64,000 nucleotides of DNA from Edaphobacter lichenicola (GCF_025264645.1 NZ_CP073696.1:1550001-1614000), one strand, 5' to 3'; counted from the stretch's first letter, positions 46,001 through 54,620 are shown. Numbers and translations are program-made. Notes: generated by a model not told the origin, from the sequence alone.

Positions 46001-46160
46001 AGGCTTTGTGCTGGACAACTGTTGCGAACGGCACCAGGTAGAAAGCAGCGAGCGAGGGGTTGGCGAACTGATTATGCGCGCCTGCCGCGATAACCTCACC
46101 GTCTGTGTGCGGCTCTGCCCGAAGACCGGCCGAATTGAGGGCTTGACGATCAAGGGGTGA
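43032..46160 (+). CDS. Large unrecognised protein with polyproline hinge
   Basis: 1042 residues and no family I can name. Residues 1-270 are Gly/Ser/Thr/Asn-rich. They include AMVWMAEWSEVLMS followed by GEGLSHYSAYQIF, the layout of a gluzincin metalloprotease helix and downstream acid but with A-E-W-S-E in place of HExxH, so a degenerate protease-like domain is possible. Residues about 280-830 are beta-rich, immunoglobulin-like in composition. A run of ten prolines (about 838-847) leads to a different C-terminal domain (about 860-1042) rich in Cys, with a GGKGGHGGEG loop. No signal peptide or membrane segment. AGGAGG eight bases before the ATG. Base composition looks more GC-rich than its neighbours, hinting at transfer. 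Confidence 0.8.
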   Translation: MAHNFGSTTHFQVSSPDSNWSAFTAVEQTNVTANANYLIGQVEAAFTTTTGWFGTDTTKFTGSNQQQIWFDQPFDSGAFNNGYGNPIHVDTQDDNGGSTAGPEVAMVWMAEWSEVLMSLTGTWNSGDSSGEGLSHYSAYQIFSAGYNDYYPGGFFQDWLNGTGTAIVTNQKTVSPNAARSDWVNTTYTGSTVGGVSVHGDGDPVSYGCAVGFIYYLTVQLGFSINSVISSYNGNLASCYHTLTGDSSDPFPIFTGLLASFYPAGTPASSPSPNPENPFPIAAVQYYDQKNTYGSDEASDIIHTQGGLVSSAFWVVIDGFSQHSFQSLGIQVGNFTGSFATLPGVKITPNPAGAQFENGVNSTTPQQIRIPFDITLLDTPGNSILTQFPSTGVSSPYILTVSLTSGGATVTGSQASTEFELIAGADPYFTNIPTGQNNQPYLSQDLRVFNAAPAINSVPFPGAPAFATDSVAGAYTYIQALLKYLNGNTAFTNPSGTDPFSLLPDQGGEGQTDSSVAPFSFNFANPLFPQIANNYNFAIARVRLRGSSGPSGAADSVRVFFRVFGTQSNDTDYQPNGTYALQADAAGDPGTPIPGAGNTTIPFFATGNPGAESDYQAGGPNIQTLTIPSGQDSLWSYYGCFLNFYDPAYQIGGQQIQAFLPGTHHCIVAQIAFDEAPIPTGVSPLSWDQLAQRNLQFTVVDNPGPAATHRAPQTFDCRPSGAIGLPGGNGLPPDELMIDWGNVPTGSTASLYWPAVLASDVMALTRKWGSTAPLSASDAHTLSIPINGGVSYIPIPSSTGQNFAGLFTLELPLGIRIGQQFEVVVRRISTKRGKVAPPPPPPPPPPKLNTAPARRHEEKENKAHVGVVVHSVVEQTLTWRYVVGSFVVRIPVSTAAAMLVPEAITLSIMKWRLAHLSPGNRWAPVLERYIKYCSARLDGIGGNSSQVPPSLTWTPPLMGNGGKGGHGGEGDGRELCGKVAEVLFDCHGVFEGFVLDNCCERHQVESSERGVGELIMRACRDNLTVCVRLCPKTGRIEGLTIKG

Positions 46161-46917
46161 AGGTGGCACCTAAAGATGGCGAGGCTCGGGAACGATTCCG
46201 GCGTTGTGGCATGACGTCGCCGTCGTTCCGGAGGTCGTCATCGGTGACTTCGCCGCGGCCCGGCAGTTTAGGATGCCTCGCCCGGGGTCGATTCGTGGTA
46301 AATCGCCGAGTCACTCATTGAGTGTGGCTGTCGCCTCAGTGAGTGGATCAGCCTGTTAGCAACAATGGACGGTCAGTTCACCCGAACGGCGAGTCGGAAC
46401 TAACTACGTAGGGCATCGCTTGAGAATTGAACTTTGAGCGCTATAGGAAATGCAGACCTAGTAAAAACGTTCCGCTATCGTCGGGGCCTAGCTCTGTAAA
46501 TGAGGCAAGCAGATATTAATCGAATCAGTTACCGCAAATGCTCAAGTAATAACGATGCTGACATCACTTAGTTGTTTGTTCGTACTGTGTTGACGACAAT
46601 GCTCCAAAGACCCGCCTCTCAAATTCGAGAGGGTACAACATCTTCGCGTCGTAAGCCTTGAAGGAGGCAAAGCCGCCTTGATGTGTTTTGGGTTTCGGTT
46701 GAGGATTCGCGCCTCCGTACCCGCAAATTGCCCGTGATATCGGAGGCTAAATAGATGGCGGATTCGGTGACCACTTCTCAATCGCCTTGGGGTAGTCCGG
46801 AAGCGGCTACGATCAACCACTTCTCCGTTTTGGTCGACGTTGCAGTAATGGCTCCCGACATCGCCGAGGCCGATGCCGATTCTGATATCAACCTTGGCTT
46901 GCCAGTGTAGAACTTCA
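46161..46917 (+). other. Gene-free stretch
   Basis: About 750 bases with only shadow ORFs. It contains an imperfect inverted repeat around 46310-46324 (CACTCA/TGAGTG) within a 26-base stretch that resembles 16979-17004 (21 of 26 identical). Confidence 0.4.
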
Positions 46918-47040
46918 GCAATGGTCCTTGCGCCGAACTATAAGGTCACGCTCAGCACCTTCCAGCCCCTCGTTCGACTCGTTGATGAAGGCGGGCAAGC
47001 TAACGCTTATGCATGGCAGCCGAGGGATTGGTTTTTGCTG
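46918..47040 (+). pseudogene. SRAP gene fragment
   Basis: Reads MVLAPNYKVTLSTFQPLVRL then VDEGG, matching the segment VVLAPNYNVAPSTFLPVVKL of the SRAP gene at 8446. Nothing before or after fits, so about 30 codons of a second SRAP copy survive. Confidence 0.65.
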
Positions 47041-47050
47041 AAGACTCTCG

Positions 47051-49408
47051 CTACCGTAATTTCGCATACTCTGCCTTCGCTTCCTCAAAGATTGGAATGC
47101 CGGGATCGGCGTCTTTCCACAGGGTCAGAAAGTCCTTGTAGCCTGTGCCTGCTTTTTCCTTGTCTCCGGCAAGCACGTAAGCCCGTCCTAGTTGTAACTT
47201 TCCAAGGGCACCTATCGGGTCGCTTACCACTATCCCGGGGTGGTCGAGTATCTTCGTGAATTCGGCTACGGCTTTTTCTCCTTGACCGGCGTCAAGGTAA
47301 GCTCGACCCCGCACATAGGCTGGATAGAAACTACCTGCGCCCAGAAGGATTTCGGAGCCTCCGGAAGAGACGATACCGATCTCATACGGGGCTGCCGTTT
47401 GCAGGAATTCTATGGCCTTCGCTGGCTCGTGGTGGTTCAAAGCAAGGAGGGCTCTAAGCGTGGGTTCATAATTGAACCTAATCTTCGTGTCCTTTGGAAA
47501 GCGCTTCAGGATATCAGCCATCAAAGTTTGAGGTTGAGAGGATTCGCCCGCTAGAGCTAGTGCGAAGGCGACTCCATACTCAACATCGCGGCTATTGGAA
47601 AGCTGGAGTGCCGCGGTGGCACTCTGCCGTGCCATCGATGCATTTCCGAATAACGCTTCCCGCAATGCGGAATCAGTTTCGTACAACGCCTCTGTTTCTC
47701 TCCGGTTCGAAGCTCGAGCAAGATCCGCAGCCCTGCGTGACATCTTTTTTGCCTCACCCAAATGACCGAAATAAGCGAGAGCGTAGCCTTCGGCGTTGGA
47801 CATCCAATCTTCTGCGCCAGTTCCCTCGTGAGCCTGAGCTGCTTCACGCTTCATCTCTGCGGTGTCGCCTCTAAGAAAGGCGATCACATATCGCTGAATA
47901 GCAAAATCGGGTATGTCTAATTTCCGTTCAGAGGCTCGTCGAAGGACAGCTTGCGCTTCATTAAGACGATTGAGGGCAACATCGCTTAAAGCGAGATTGC
48001 TATAAATGATGGCAGCATCAGGATCAAGTCTGATGGCCAAGTCAGCTTCGCGAAGCGACCTCTCGAAGTGTCCCCGGTTGAGCGAGATAGCTCCTGTCAA
48101 AAAGCCATGCGGCGCTAAAGCACGAGGGTACGCCTGCATCCATAGTTCACAGGTTTGCTCTGCCCTCTCCAAGTCACCCTCGACTTGTTTATGGTACGAA
48201 GCCGTAATAAAGTACTTCTCTTCGTCACCTGCTCGATCTCGGAGCTCATACGCTTTGGCAGTATTTTCGGCGGAGAGTGTGGATTCACCTATATCACCAT
48301 ACGCACGTCCAAGCGCCGCATACGCGATCGCGAATTTCGGATCTACCTCGATCGCGTGTTTGAAGAATGGCAGCGCTGCAGTCGAACCACTCGAGAATAG
48401 AACTTTCCAGCCTGCACTATAGGCTTTCAACGCCTCCAGTGAGGGGGTAGTAACTTCCTCGAGTGGGGCGTCATATTTCTCGAGCGTCTTTAACGATTCG
48501 CCCGCTTGACCTCTGAATCTGCTGGCTATGTGACTCAGAGCATTTAGAACGTCTTCTTTTCTCGCGGCTTGCACCTGCTCCTCGTCGATAGTCTCTCCTG
48601 TGCGGCAATTTAAAGCACGTAAACCCAATACGTACTGGCTTCCGAGGCTTGCGATAGAGCCATCCAACACGGCGGCGCTCATGGTCCGTTCACAGATTTC
48701 GCGAGCCAGCTCCGGAGTGAGACGCGCATCTGGCGGCTGTCCCATCAGAGGCAGCACATGGTGGATCCGCTCATCAGAGATGAGACTAAGGAAAGGCGAT
48801 TGCCCAAGCTGTACGGTTAAGCCCTGACGGAGTGTGTCATCGAAGACCCGATCACCCGTAGTGTTCGTGAAATCGGCAAGGACGATAGTATCCCTGTCCG
48901 TAAGTTTTGACGGGTGGTGAATATAGAAATATCCTGCTATCAGTAACGCCAGGACGGCCACAGCACCCACCGCCAAACGGCTTTTACTTGCCCAGCCCCG
49001 CTTCTGGTTGGGAGGCAGGATGAGTGTCGAGGTCGTCTGAGGATTACCAGCCTCAGGTTCTGAGTCGTTCTCTTCCTGAATTAAACCAACGAAGCGATAG
49101 CCAAGACGGGGCAGCGTTTCTACGAACTGAGGGCTTGCGGCTGAGTCACCTAGCGCCTCGCGGACTTTATTAATGGCCCGGTTCAGACCCTGATCAAAGT
49201 CGCCGACGCTCTCAGAGGGCCAAATCTTTTGCTGTAGTTCGTCCCTGGAGACCACTTCACCGCGCCTGTTCAGTAACGCCACTAAGACTTCAAACGGCTG
49301 TCCCTGAAGCTTTACCTTTCGGCCTTGTTTGAAGAGCTCGTGGGAATCCAAATCCACTTCAAAGACCGAAAACCGGATTAGACGTCCTCGTCTGGTAGAG
49401 GCATTCAT
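47051..49408 (-). CDS. Winged-helix DNA-binding protein with TPR repeats (CadC-like)
   Basis: 785 residues. OmpR/CadC-type winged helix at about 12-110 (LDSHELFKQGRKVKLQGQPFEVL to VETLPRLGYRFVG), a membrane segment at about 145-165 (VGAVAVLALLIAGYFYI), a periplasmic domain with VLADFTNTTGD...LRQGLTVQLGQSPFL, then TPR repeats (about 330-700). A membrane-bound one-component regulator of the kind expanded in Acidobacteriota. Target genes unknown; the HAF-repeat gene at 49607 is divergent. Confidence 0.88.
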   Translation of the reverse strand: MNASTRRGRLIRFSVFEVDLDSHELFKQGRKVKLQGQPFEVLVALLNRRGEVVSRDELQQKIWPSESVGDFDQGLNRAINKVREALGDSAASPQFVETLPRLGYRFVGLIQEENDSEPEAGNPQTTSTLILPPNQKRGWASKSRLAVGAVAVLALLIAGYFYIHHPSKLTDRDTIVLADFTNTTGDRVFDDTLRQGLTVQLGQSPFLSLISDERIHHVLPLMGQPPDARLTPELAREICERTMSAAVLDGSIASLGSQYVLGLRALNCRTGETIDEEQVQAARKEDVLNALSHIASRFRGQAGESLKTLEKYDAPLEEVTTPSLEALKAYSAGWKVLFSSGSTAALPFFKHAIEVDPKFAIAYAALGRAYGDIGESTLSAENTAKAYELRDRAGDEEKYFITASYHKQVEGDLERAEQTCELWMQAYPRALAPHGFLTGAISLNRGHFERSLREADLAIRLDPDAAIIYSNLALSDVALNRLNEAQAVLRRASERKLDIPDFAIQRYVIAFLRGDTAEMKREAAQAHEGTGAEDWMSNAEGYALAYFGHLGEAKKMSRRAADLARASNRRETEALYETDSALREALFGNASMARQSATAALQLSNSRDVEYGVAFALALAGESSQPQTLMADILKRFPKDTKIRFNYEPTLRALLALNHHEPAKAIEFLQTAAPYEIGIVSSGGSEILLGAGSFYPAYVRGRAYLDAGQGEKAVAEFTKILDHPGIVVSDPIGALGKLQLGRAYVLAGDKEKAGTGYKDFLTLWKDADPGIPIFEEAKAEYAKLR

Positions 49409-49606
49409 GGCGGTTAAACAATAGCACCGCTCGGGAACGGGTGAAGGAAGTGCCGCGCGAACATCAATAGGAAGAGATATCCGATCTCAGGAGCAACATA
49501 ACAAACTGTTTATACATGGATAAGAAGCAGAGCAACAAAGAATGTGCCGACCATCGACACTACCCGCACGCCGATTCAGGATCTCGGTTGCAACGAAAGG
49601 AGCAAC

Positions 49607-50779
49607 ATGAGACCTACACTATTTAATCCCACCACGACGGTGAGCCTATTGGCTTTGCTCGCGATGCCGTTCCAGACAAATGCACAAGAACAGCAAAATA
49701 CAACGCGGCCTCTACAATATCGGGTCACTGATTTAGGTACATTGGGCGGACCTTCAAGCATAGCCTTTGGCATAAACCAACATGGGCATGTGGTCGGAGC
49801 GGCAACCTTGACTGCAGGTGGACCTCAACACGCTTTCTTTCGATATCGTGATGAACTGAGGGACCTCGGCACTTTGGGCGGCCTGAACAGTTTTGCCAAC
49901 GGTCCCAATGTTCGCGATGAAGTCGCAATCTACTCCGAAACGGCCAATTCGGCATCGCGGGGCGAGGACTTCTGCGGCTTCGGTAACCACCTACAGTGCC
50001 TCGCTGCCGTTTGGCGAGAAGGCAAGCTGAAGTCACTTCCTAGCCTGCCAGGGGGCGACAACTCCCAATCTCTTGGTATCAGCGATCGAGGTGAAGCGTA
50101 CGGAATCGCGGAGAATCAAACTGCCGAGAAACCAGGTACTTGCGCAACTCCCTATCAGGTCTTCGACTTCGAAGCCGTCACGTGGGGTCCGAAGCCGGAC
50201 GAAATCAGGCAACTCCCACCGCTCCCCGGCGACACCGTCGGAGTCGCTCTCGCGATCAACGATAAAGGCCAGGTAGTCGGTACATCCGGTCTCTGTTCGA
50301 ACACGACGGCCAATGGGCTGGTTAATGGACCGCATGCAGTGCTTTGGGAGAGCGACGGATCGGTCAAGGATCTTGGCGGCTTCGGCGGTCCGGTGAGCGT
50401 AGCTGCAGGTATAAACATGCGAGGCGAAGTAGTTGGCGGTGCCATATCGTCGAAAGACGGGAACCTTCACGCCTTCCTTTGGACCAAAGATACAGGCATA
50501 CAGGACCTCGGTTTGTTCGGTTCCGATTCGGTGACCGCACCAACCTGGATCGACAATCGTGGAGAAGCGGTAGGCGGTTCTTGCCCGGGCCCGATGGGCA
50601 ACTGCCGCGCGTTCCTGTGGAAAGACAATACGTTCGTGGATCTCAATACTCTTCTGCCAAAAGACACTCCACTGTATCTCCTGTTCGCCTACTCAATAAA
50701 CGATTCCGGCCAGATCGTTGGTCAGGCAATGACGAAGAGCGGGGAGCTCCATGCTTTCCTCGCCACCCCGATTGATTAG
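49607..50779 (+). CDS. Exported HAF-repeat protein
   Basis: 390 residues. Signal peptide to about residue 27 (ends TNAQE). The body is HAF-type repeats: YRVTDLGTLGGPSSIAFGIN, GINDRG/INDKGQVVG and HAFLW units, predicting a beta-propeller-like extracellular protein. Contains GEDFCGFGNHLQCLAAVW, shared with the protein at 53337. AAAGGAG precedes ATG 49607. Function unknown. Divergent from the winged-helix/TPR gene. Confidence 0.87.
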   Translation: MRPTLFNPTTTVSLLALLAMPFQTNAQEQQNTTRPLQYRVTDLGTLGGPSSIAFGINQHGHVVGAATLTAGGPQHAFFRYRDELRDLGTLGGLNSFANGPNVRDEVAIYSETANSASRGEDFCGFGNHLQCLAAVWREGKLKSLPSLPGGDNSQSLGISDRGEAYGIAENQTAEKPGTCATPYQVFDFEAVTWGPKPDEIRQLPPLPGDTVGVALAINDKGQVVGTSGLCSNTTANGLVNGPHAVLWESDGSVKDLGGFGGPVSVAAGINMRGEVVGGAISSKDGNLHAFLWTKDTGIQDLGLFGSDSVTAPTWIDNRGEAVGGSCPGPMGNCRAFLWKDNTFVDLNTLLPKDTPLYLLFAYSINDSGQIVGQAMTKSGELHAFLATPID

Positions 50780-51181
50780 CGCTGCACTAACAATGCGAGT
50801 CAACTGATGAGTCCTGACTCCGACGAAATAGCAGCATCTGAACAAGTTCTTTCGGACGGTGGGCCCGTTGCCTCAACCAAGGCTCGGGCTCACCTCAATA
50901 TTCCCTTCTAGCAAAGACGCGAAGGATAAGATCCTTAATTACCTGGAAAGAGCGAGTGAAAACTTCCGATCTAGTTGTTCCGCATTCCAACCGGCTATTT
51001 GCAAGCCGATCCTCGACAGACAGAGTAAGCATGACCTTTGACGTGACGGGAGCTCAGGATTCAAACGATGTTCTAGCGTTTGTTCAAAATCACGTGTCGG
51101 AGCAATGAGATGCCGGTTCACTTTGGATCGTATATGTGCGCGTTTGAGTGTCGAATCAATTACCACTGAGGAGGTCTCATC
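50780..51181 (+). other. Gene-free stretch after HAF gene
   Basis: About 400 bases, short unsupported ORFs only. The right end carries GAGGAGGT, the ribosome site of the broken SgcJ/EcaC gene. Confidence 0.35.
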
Positions 51182-51723
51182 GTGAATCCCTAATGGATCC
51201 GCTCGGCGGCAATCGGTTTTATGCTTGCGACATTCCTCATGCGATACTTAGCGATCGCCCAGAGCCAGGCCGACGAAACCGCCGTCCGAAATATTCCTCA
51301 AGAGTTTTCGGCTGCATGGGCGAAGCATGATGGGCAGCAACTGGCAAAGATCATGTCCGAAAACGTGGACTTTGTCGACGTCGCTGGAGACTGGCTGCGC
51401 GGAAGGTCTGATTTCACGCTTTATCATAATCGGATCCTTTCGGACGATTTAAGGATTCGAAACTAACCCCTTTGGCAACTTCCGTGCGTTTCCTCCACAC
51501 AGACTTGGCAGTCATTCACTGGAGTTGGAGAATCGAAGGTGACCGAAATATTAATATGACGCCCCGAAAGCCGCGTTTCGGTATGTTCACGATGATCGTT
51601 GAAAAAACCCATAGGAAATGGCTGGTTACCGTGGCCCAGAATACCAACCGCATTCCTGCTCCGAATCCAGATCCGGAGATGGAAGGCATTGATGCGGGCA
51701 TTCTTTTCCCATCCGACCATTAA
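51182..51723 (+). pseudogene. SgcJ/EcaC-family (SnoaL/NTF2-like) protein, two lesions
   Basis: GTG 51182 follows GAGGAGGT, but codon 4 is TAA. Beyond it the frame reads a signal-like stretch (AIGFMLATFLMRYLAIAQ) and NIPQEFSAAWAKHDGQQLAK, the DUF4440-type NTF2 fold. At about 51445 one base (a G in a GGG run) is missing. After that the fold continues in another frame: LATSVRFLHTDLAVIHWSW to GRFGMFTMIVEKT and the C-terminal LFPSDH. Both lesions disrupt the protein. Confidence 0.8.
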
Positions 51724-51859
51724 AAGTGTTGACGTCCATGTCGCAGTGTCGCTGAGAGCCTCGAATGGCGGTCGTGCGGTTCAAGTGTCGAAGGGACGGG
51801 AATCTCGGGCAAGCAACGCTTCCGGTTATGTTTGGTGATACGTACGAAATTCAGAGTGA

Positions 51860-51982
51860 AATGTTGCTGGCGTGGTCGCAACTTCTCCTGTCCTGATGAA
51901 GACGTTTGCTGCCGTCTTTGCAAACGTGCACAGCGGCAGCTTTGCTGAAGGCGAAATCCAGATCGTGCTGCTTACGGACGCT
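51860..51982 (+). pseudogene. AhpD/carboxymuconolactone decarboxylase-like fragment
   Basis: About 40 residues, NVAGVVATSPVLMKTFAAVF then ANVHSGSFAEGEIQIVLLTDA, match the first helices of AhpD-like proteins. The catalytic CxxC/His segment that should follow is absent. A relic. Confidence 0.55.
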
Positions 51983-52031
51983 CTCTGCCTGGGCCGTCTC
52001 CACAGAGCGACCGCCGAGGTAATAACTCTGG

Positions 52032-52394
52032 CTACTGGTAGCCGCAAGGGCGCTCGGAGCCTACCCACAGTTGGGCCAGGTCTCTAAGGTTGTGTTTGTA
52101 TGTGCGCGTTACCAAGTATTCCTTCCCACCTTTTACACGCAGCTTGTACTCTCCCGTTGGTAAAGGTTGGACCTCCTCCACGGCCAAAATATTTACGAGG
52201 ACCGAGCGGTGGATGCGAATAAAACCGTAGGGTTTGAGCTTCTCGGCAATGGACGAGAGCGACTCATGCACTAGATAGGCATTAGGTCTATGTCGTAGCG
52301 AGACGTAATTACCTTCGGCTTGCACAGCGAGGACGTCAGCTAAATCCAAGAGTCGGATTCTACCCTTCGTCTTGAACGCGATTCGCGGCGCCAT
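52032..52394 (-). CDS. LytTR-domain DNA-binding protein
   Basis: 120 residues, LytTR domain alone: RIRLLDLADVLAVQAEGNYV, SLSSIAEKLKPYGFIRIHRS, VLVNILAVEEVQPL, then the C-terminal KEYLVTRTYK. LytTR proteins bind promoters as response-regulator outputs; this one lacks a receiver. It follows the TetR gene by 4 bp with its own GGAGAGG, so one operon. Confidence 0.88.
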   Translation of the reverse strand: MAPRIAFKTKGRIRLLDLADVLAVQAEGNYVSLRHRPNAYLVHESLSSIAEKLKPYGFIRIHRSVLVNILAVEEVQPLPTGEYKLRVKGGKEYLVTRTYKHNLRDLAQLWVGSERPCGYQ

Positions 52395-52398
52395 GCGA

Positions 52399-53034
52399 TC
52401 ATCCTCTCCTGCGGTTGCCCAGCATGCGCAGAGACCTCAGCCATCCGACGATATTTCTGTTTCCCACTTCCCACACCTTTGCATCTTGAGCAACCTTCGC
52501 TAACGACGCGTTGCCCTCGACCATCGCGATCAGAAAGCTGGCAGTCTCATCAGGATTCAGGTCGCGGCGCACCGTCCCTTGCGACTGCCCCTTCCGCAAA
52601 AGCGCAGCAACTCCTTTCTGCCAGGTCAAAAAGAGCATCTCCAGTCGCTTGCGGAACTGCTCGTCCAGGGGAGACATCTCCTGTGTCAAATTGAGCAGCG
52701 GACAACTGTTTCGAATGTCTCGAGGTCGGCTTGGCAACCCCCGGACAATGCCGACCAAAATGTCGATGGGTTGCCCGTCTCCGAGCATAGGAGTCAACCA
52801 TCTGTCTTCGAAAAGTTTTGCGATTATCTCCTCGACGATGGCATATCCTAGGGCCTCTTTGCTCTCGAAATGGTGATAGAGCGCACCCTTGGTGACGTTA
52901 GTGGCGGCGAGAATTGTATCGATGCTGGCACTCTGAAAGCCTGATCTGTGCACCTCCCGAAAAGCCGCTTGCAGCAAGCGTTTCCTTGTACGCTCTGGAT
53001 TCCGCAATGGTGTCTTGTCGTGACCACTTAACAT
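52399..53034 (-). CDS. TetR-family transcriptional regulator
   Basis: 211 residues. HTH at about 15-60: TRKRLLQAAFREVHRSGFQS, IDTILAATNVTKGALYHHF, ESKEALGYAIV. The ligand domain (TetR_C type) includes RNSCPLLNLTQEMS. Likely represses itself and the co-transcribed LytTR gene through the palindrome at 53055-53069, 20 bases upstream of its ATG. Confidence 0.9.
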   Translation of the reverse strand: MLSGHDKTPLRNPERTRKRLLQAAFREVHRSGFQSASIDTILAATNVTKGALYHHFESKEALGYAIVEEIIAKLFEDRWLTPMLGDGQPIDILVGIVRGLPSRPRDIRNSCPLLNLTQEMSPLDEQFRKRLEMLFLTWQKGVAALLRKGQSQGTVRRDLNPDETASFLIAMVEGNASLAKVAQDAKVWEVGNRNIVGWLRSLRMLGNRRRG

Positions 53035-53054
53035 ACCGACCAGTTTGAATGTTA

Positions 53055-53069
53055 GACATTTGAAATGTC
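53055..53069. promoter_or_regulatory. Putative TetR operator (palindrome)
   Basis: GACATTT G AAATGTC, a perfect 7-1-7 inverted repeat just upstream of the TetR ATG (53034). Position and symmetry fit autoregulation. Confidence 0.65.
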
Positions 53070-53336
53070 AATCAAAACAACCTGCCTAGAACCTTAGCTG
53101 CGCGATGTTTTCTTGAATTTCGGAACCTCCATCAGTCTGGGTATGAAAAGTTGGAGAAACACTCGTTTAGGCCGTTTGGGATCGCCCCAAGGAGATTGTT
53201 GGCCCGCCACTCTGCGTCGAAATCTGAAACGTTGAGCCTGTCGTGTCACGGAATTGATGTGAACGTGGAACACCGCGTGCTCTACGAACTGCACATTATC
53301 GGCACGCAAACGTTCATCAGACGAAAAGGAGAAGAT

Positions 53337-54620
53337 ATGAGCAAATTAGGACGGTTTCGGAATCTCTGGATACCGGGAGTAGCGGCGATTGTTCTGGGTA
53401 GCTTCAGCAATGCGTTTGCTCAACAGAGCTACAGACTGACCGACTTGGGCAATAACAAAAGCACGAACAACTTTGCCATGGTCATGGGCCTCAACAATCT
53501 GGGGTGGGCGGAGAACATGGATGGGATCGTGAACCCTCCCGAGACAAGTACGGCTACGACAATTGCAAGTGGCCGCGCCGTGATTAGTATCTACGGATTC
53601 AACATCGACCTGGGCACGCTTGGAAAACCCGGCGCCAACAGTTGGACTGACTATGGCGGGATCAACGACCTCGGGGAAGCCGTTGGTCTCTCCGAAACAG
53701 ATAAGCCGGATCCGAACGGAGAAGACATTTGCGGCTTTGGCACACATCTTCAGTGCCTTCCGTTTCTTTGGAAAGACGGCCACATGAGCGCGCTTCCCAC
53801 GCTCGGCGGAATTAATGGGTGGGCCAACGCCATCAATAACCGCGAACAAATCGTTGGATTTGCCGAAGACGGTGCCATCGACCCCACATGCGGAGACACC
53901 GTGAAGAACAATCGAGTTATATTGCCGGCGTTGTGGGAAAGAGGCAACGTCAAAGCTCTTCCTCTGGCAGATAGTACCGATAAAGACGGTTTTGCAAACG
54001 GGATCAACGATCGAGGCCACGCCGTAGGCTACTCGGGAAACTGCAACGTGGCTCACGCCGTAGTGTGGAAAGACAAGACTGTCTTTCCGCTTAAGGACTA
54101 CGGAGTTTTCAGCTCCGCATACGCCATTAACAGGAGCGGTCAGGTCGTCGGTCAAATTGGCAGTGCTGCGGGCTACTTTGCCGCATTTTGGCCGCAGGGC
54201 GCTGATGGCGAAGTCATAAGCATCAAACTTCTGCCAGGAGATGCTGCCGCCTTTGCCACCGGGATCAACAACCGGGGCCAAGTGGTGGGAAGCACCTTTA
54301 ACTCGAGTGGCGACTGGTCCCACGGCTTCATCTGGCAGGACGGCGTTATCACCGACCTTAATATGCTGATTTCCGACGATTGCAACCTCTTCATCATCGC
54401 AGCTAGCAATATCAATGAGTTCGGACAAATCTCAGGCATGGCAACGGTGCAGAACGGACCCCATAAGGGCGAAGTTCATGCTTTCCTTTTGACGCCAGCA
54501 GACATACGCTTCGACGCCTCGATGGCAGATTACGCACGTACACACCCGCATTCCGCTTTATCCTCGAATGCCCGCAATCACTCTTCGCAGAGATTCGGAC
54601 CTGTCCGACTTCAGCGATAA
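53337..54620 (+). CDS. Exported HAF-repeat protein
   Basis: 427 residues. Signal peptide to about residue 26 (ends NAFAQ), then HAF-type repeats (GGINDLGEAVG, GINDRGHAVG, GINNRGQVVG, HGFIWQDG). GEDICGFGTHLQCLPFLW parallels the protein at 49607, so the two are paralogues. A low-complexity C-terminal extension (MADYARTHPHSALSSNARN) follows the last repeat. AGGAGAAGAT precedes ATG 53337. A terminator lies 83 bases after the stop. Confidence 0.87.
   Translation: MSKLGRFRNLWIPGVAAIVLGSFSNAFAQQSYRLTDLGNNKSTNNFAMVMGLNNLGWAENMDGIVNPPETSTATTIASGRAVISIYGFNIDLGTLGKPGANSWTDYGGINDLGEAVGLSETDKPDPNGEDICGFGTHLQCLPFLWKDGHMSALPTLGGINGWANAINNREQIVGFAEDGAIDPTCGDTVKNNRVILPALWERGNVKALPLADSTDKDGFANGINDRGHAVGYSGNCNVAHAVVWKDKTVFPLKDYGVFSSAYAINRSGQVVGQIGSAAGYFAAFWPQGADGEVISIKLLPGDAAAFATGINNRGQVVGSTFNSSGDWSHGFIWQDGVITDLNMLISDDCNLFIIAASNINEFGQISGMATVQNGPHKGEVHAFLLTPADIRFDASMADYARTHPHSALSSNARNHSSQRFGPVRLQR

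Noticed and set aside
45459..46169. 236-residue minus-strand ORF
   Set aside because: Shadow of the 1042-residue gene in a GC-rich stretch.
53346..54428. 360-residue minus-strand ORF
   Set aside because: Shadow of the HAF-repeat gene; long only because of its repeat codon pattern.
49700..54500. HAF repeats as a CRISPR or nucleotide repeat array
   Set aside because: The repeats are at protein level with diverged DNA and irregular spacing.
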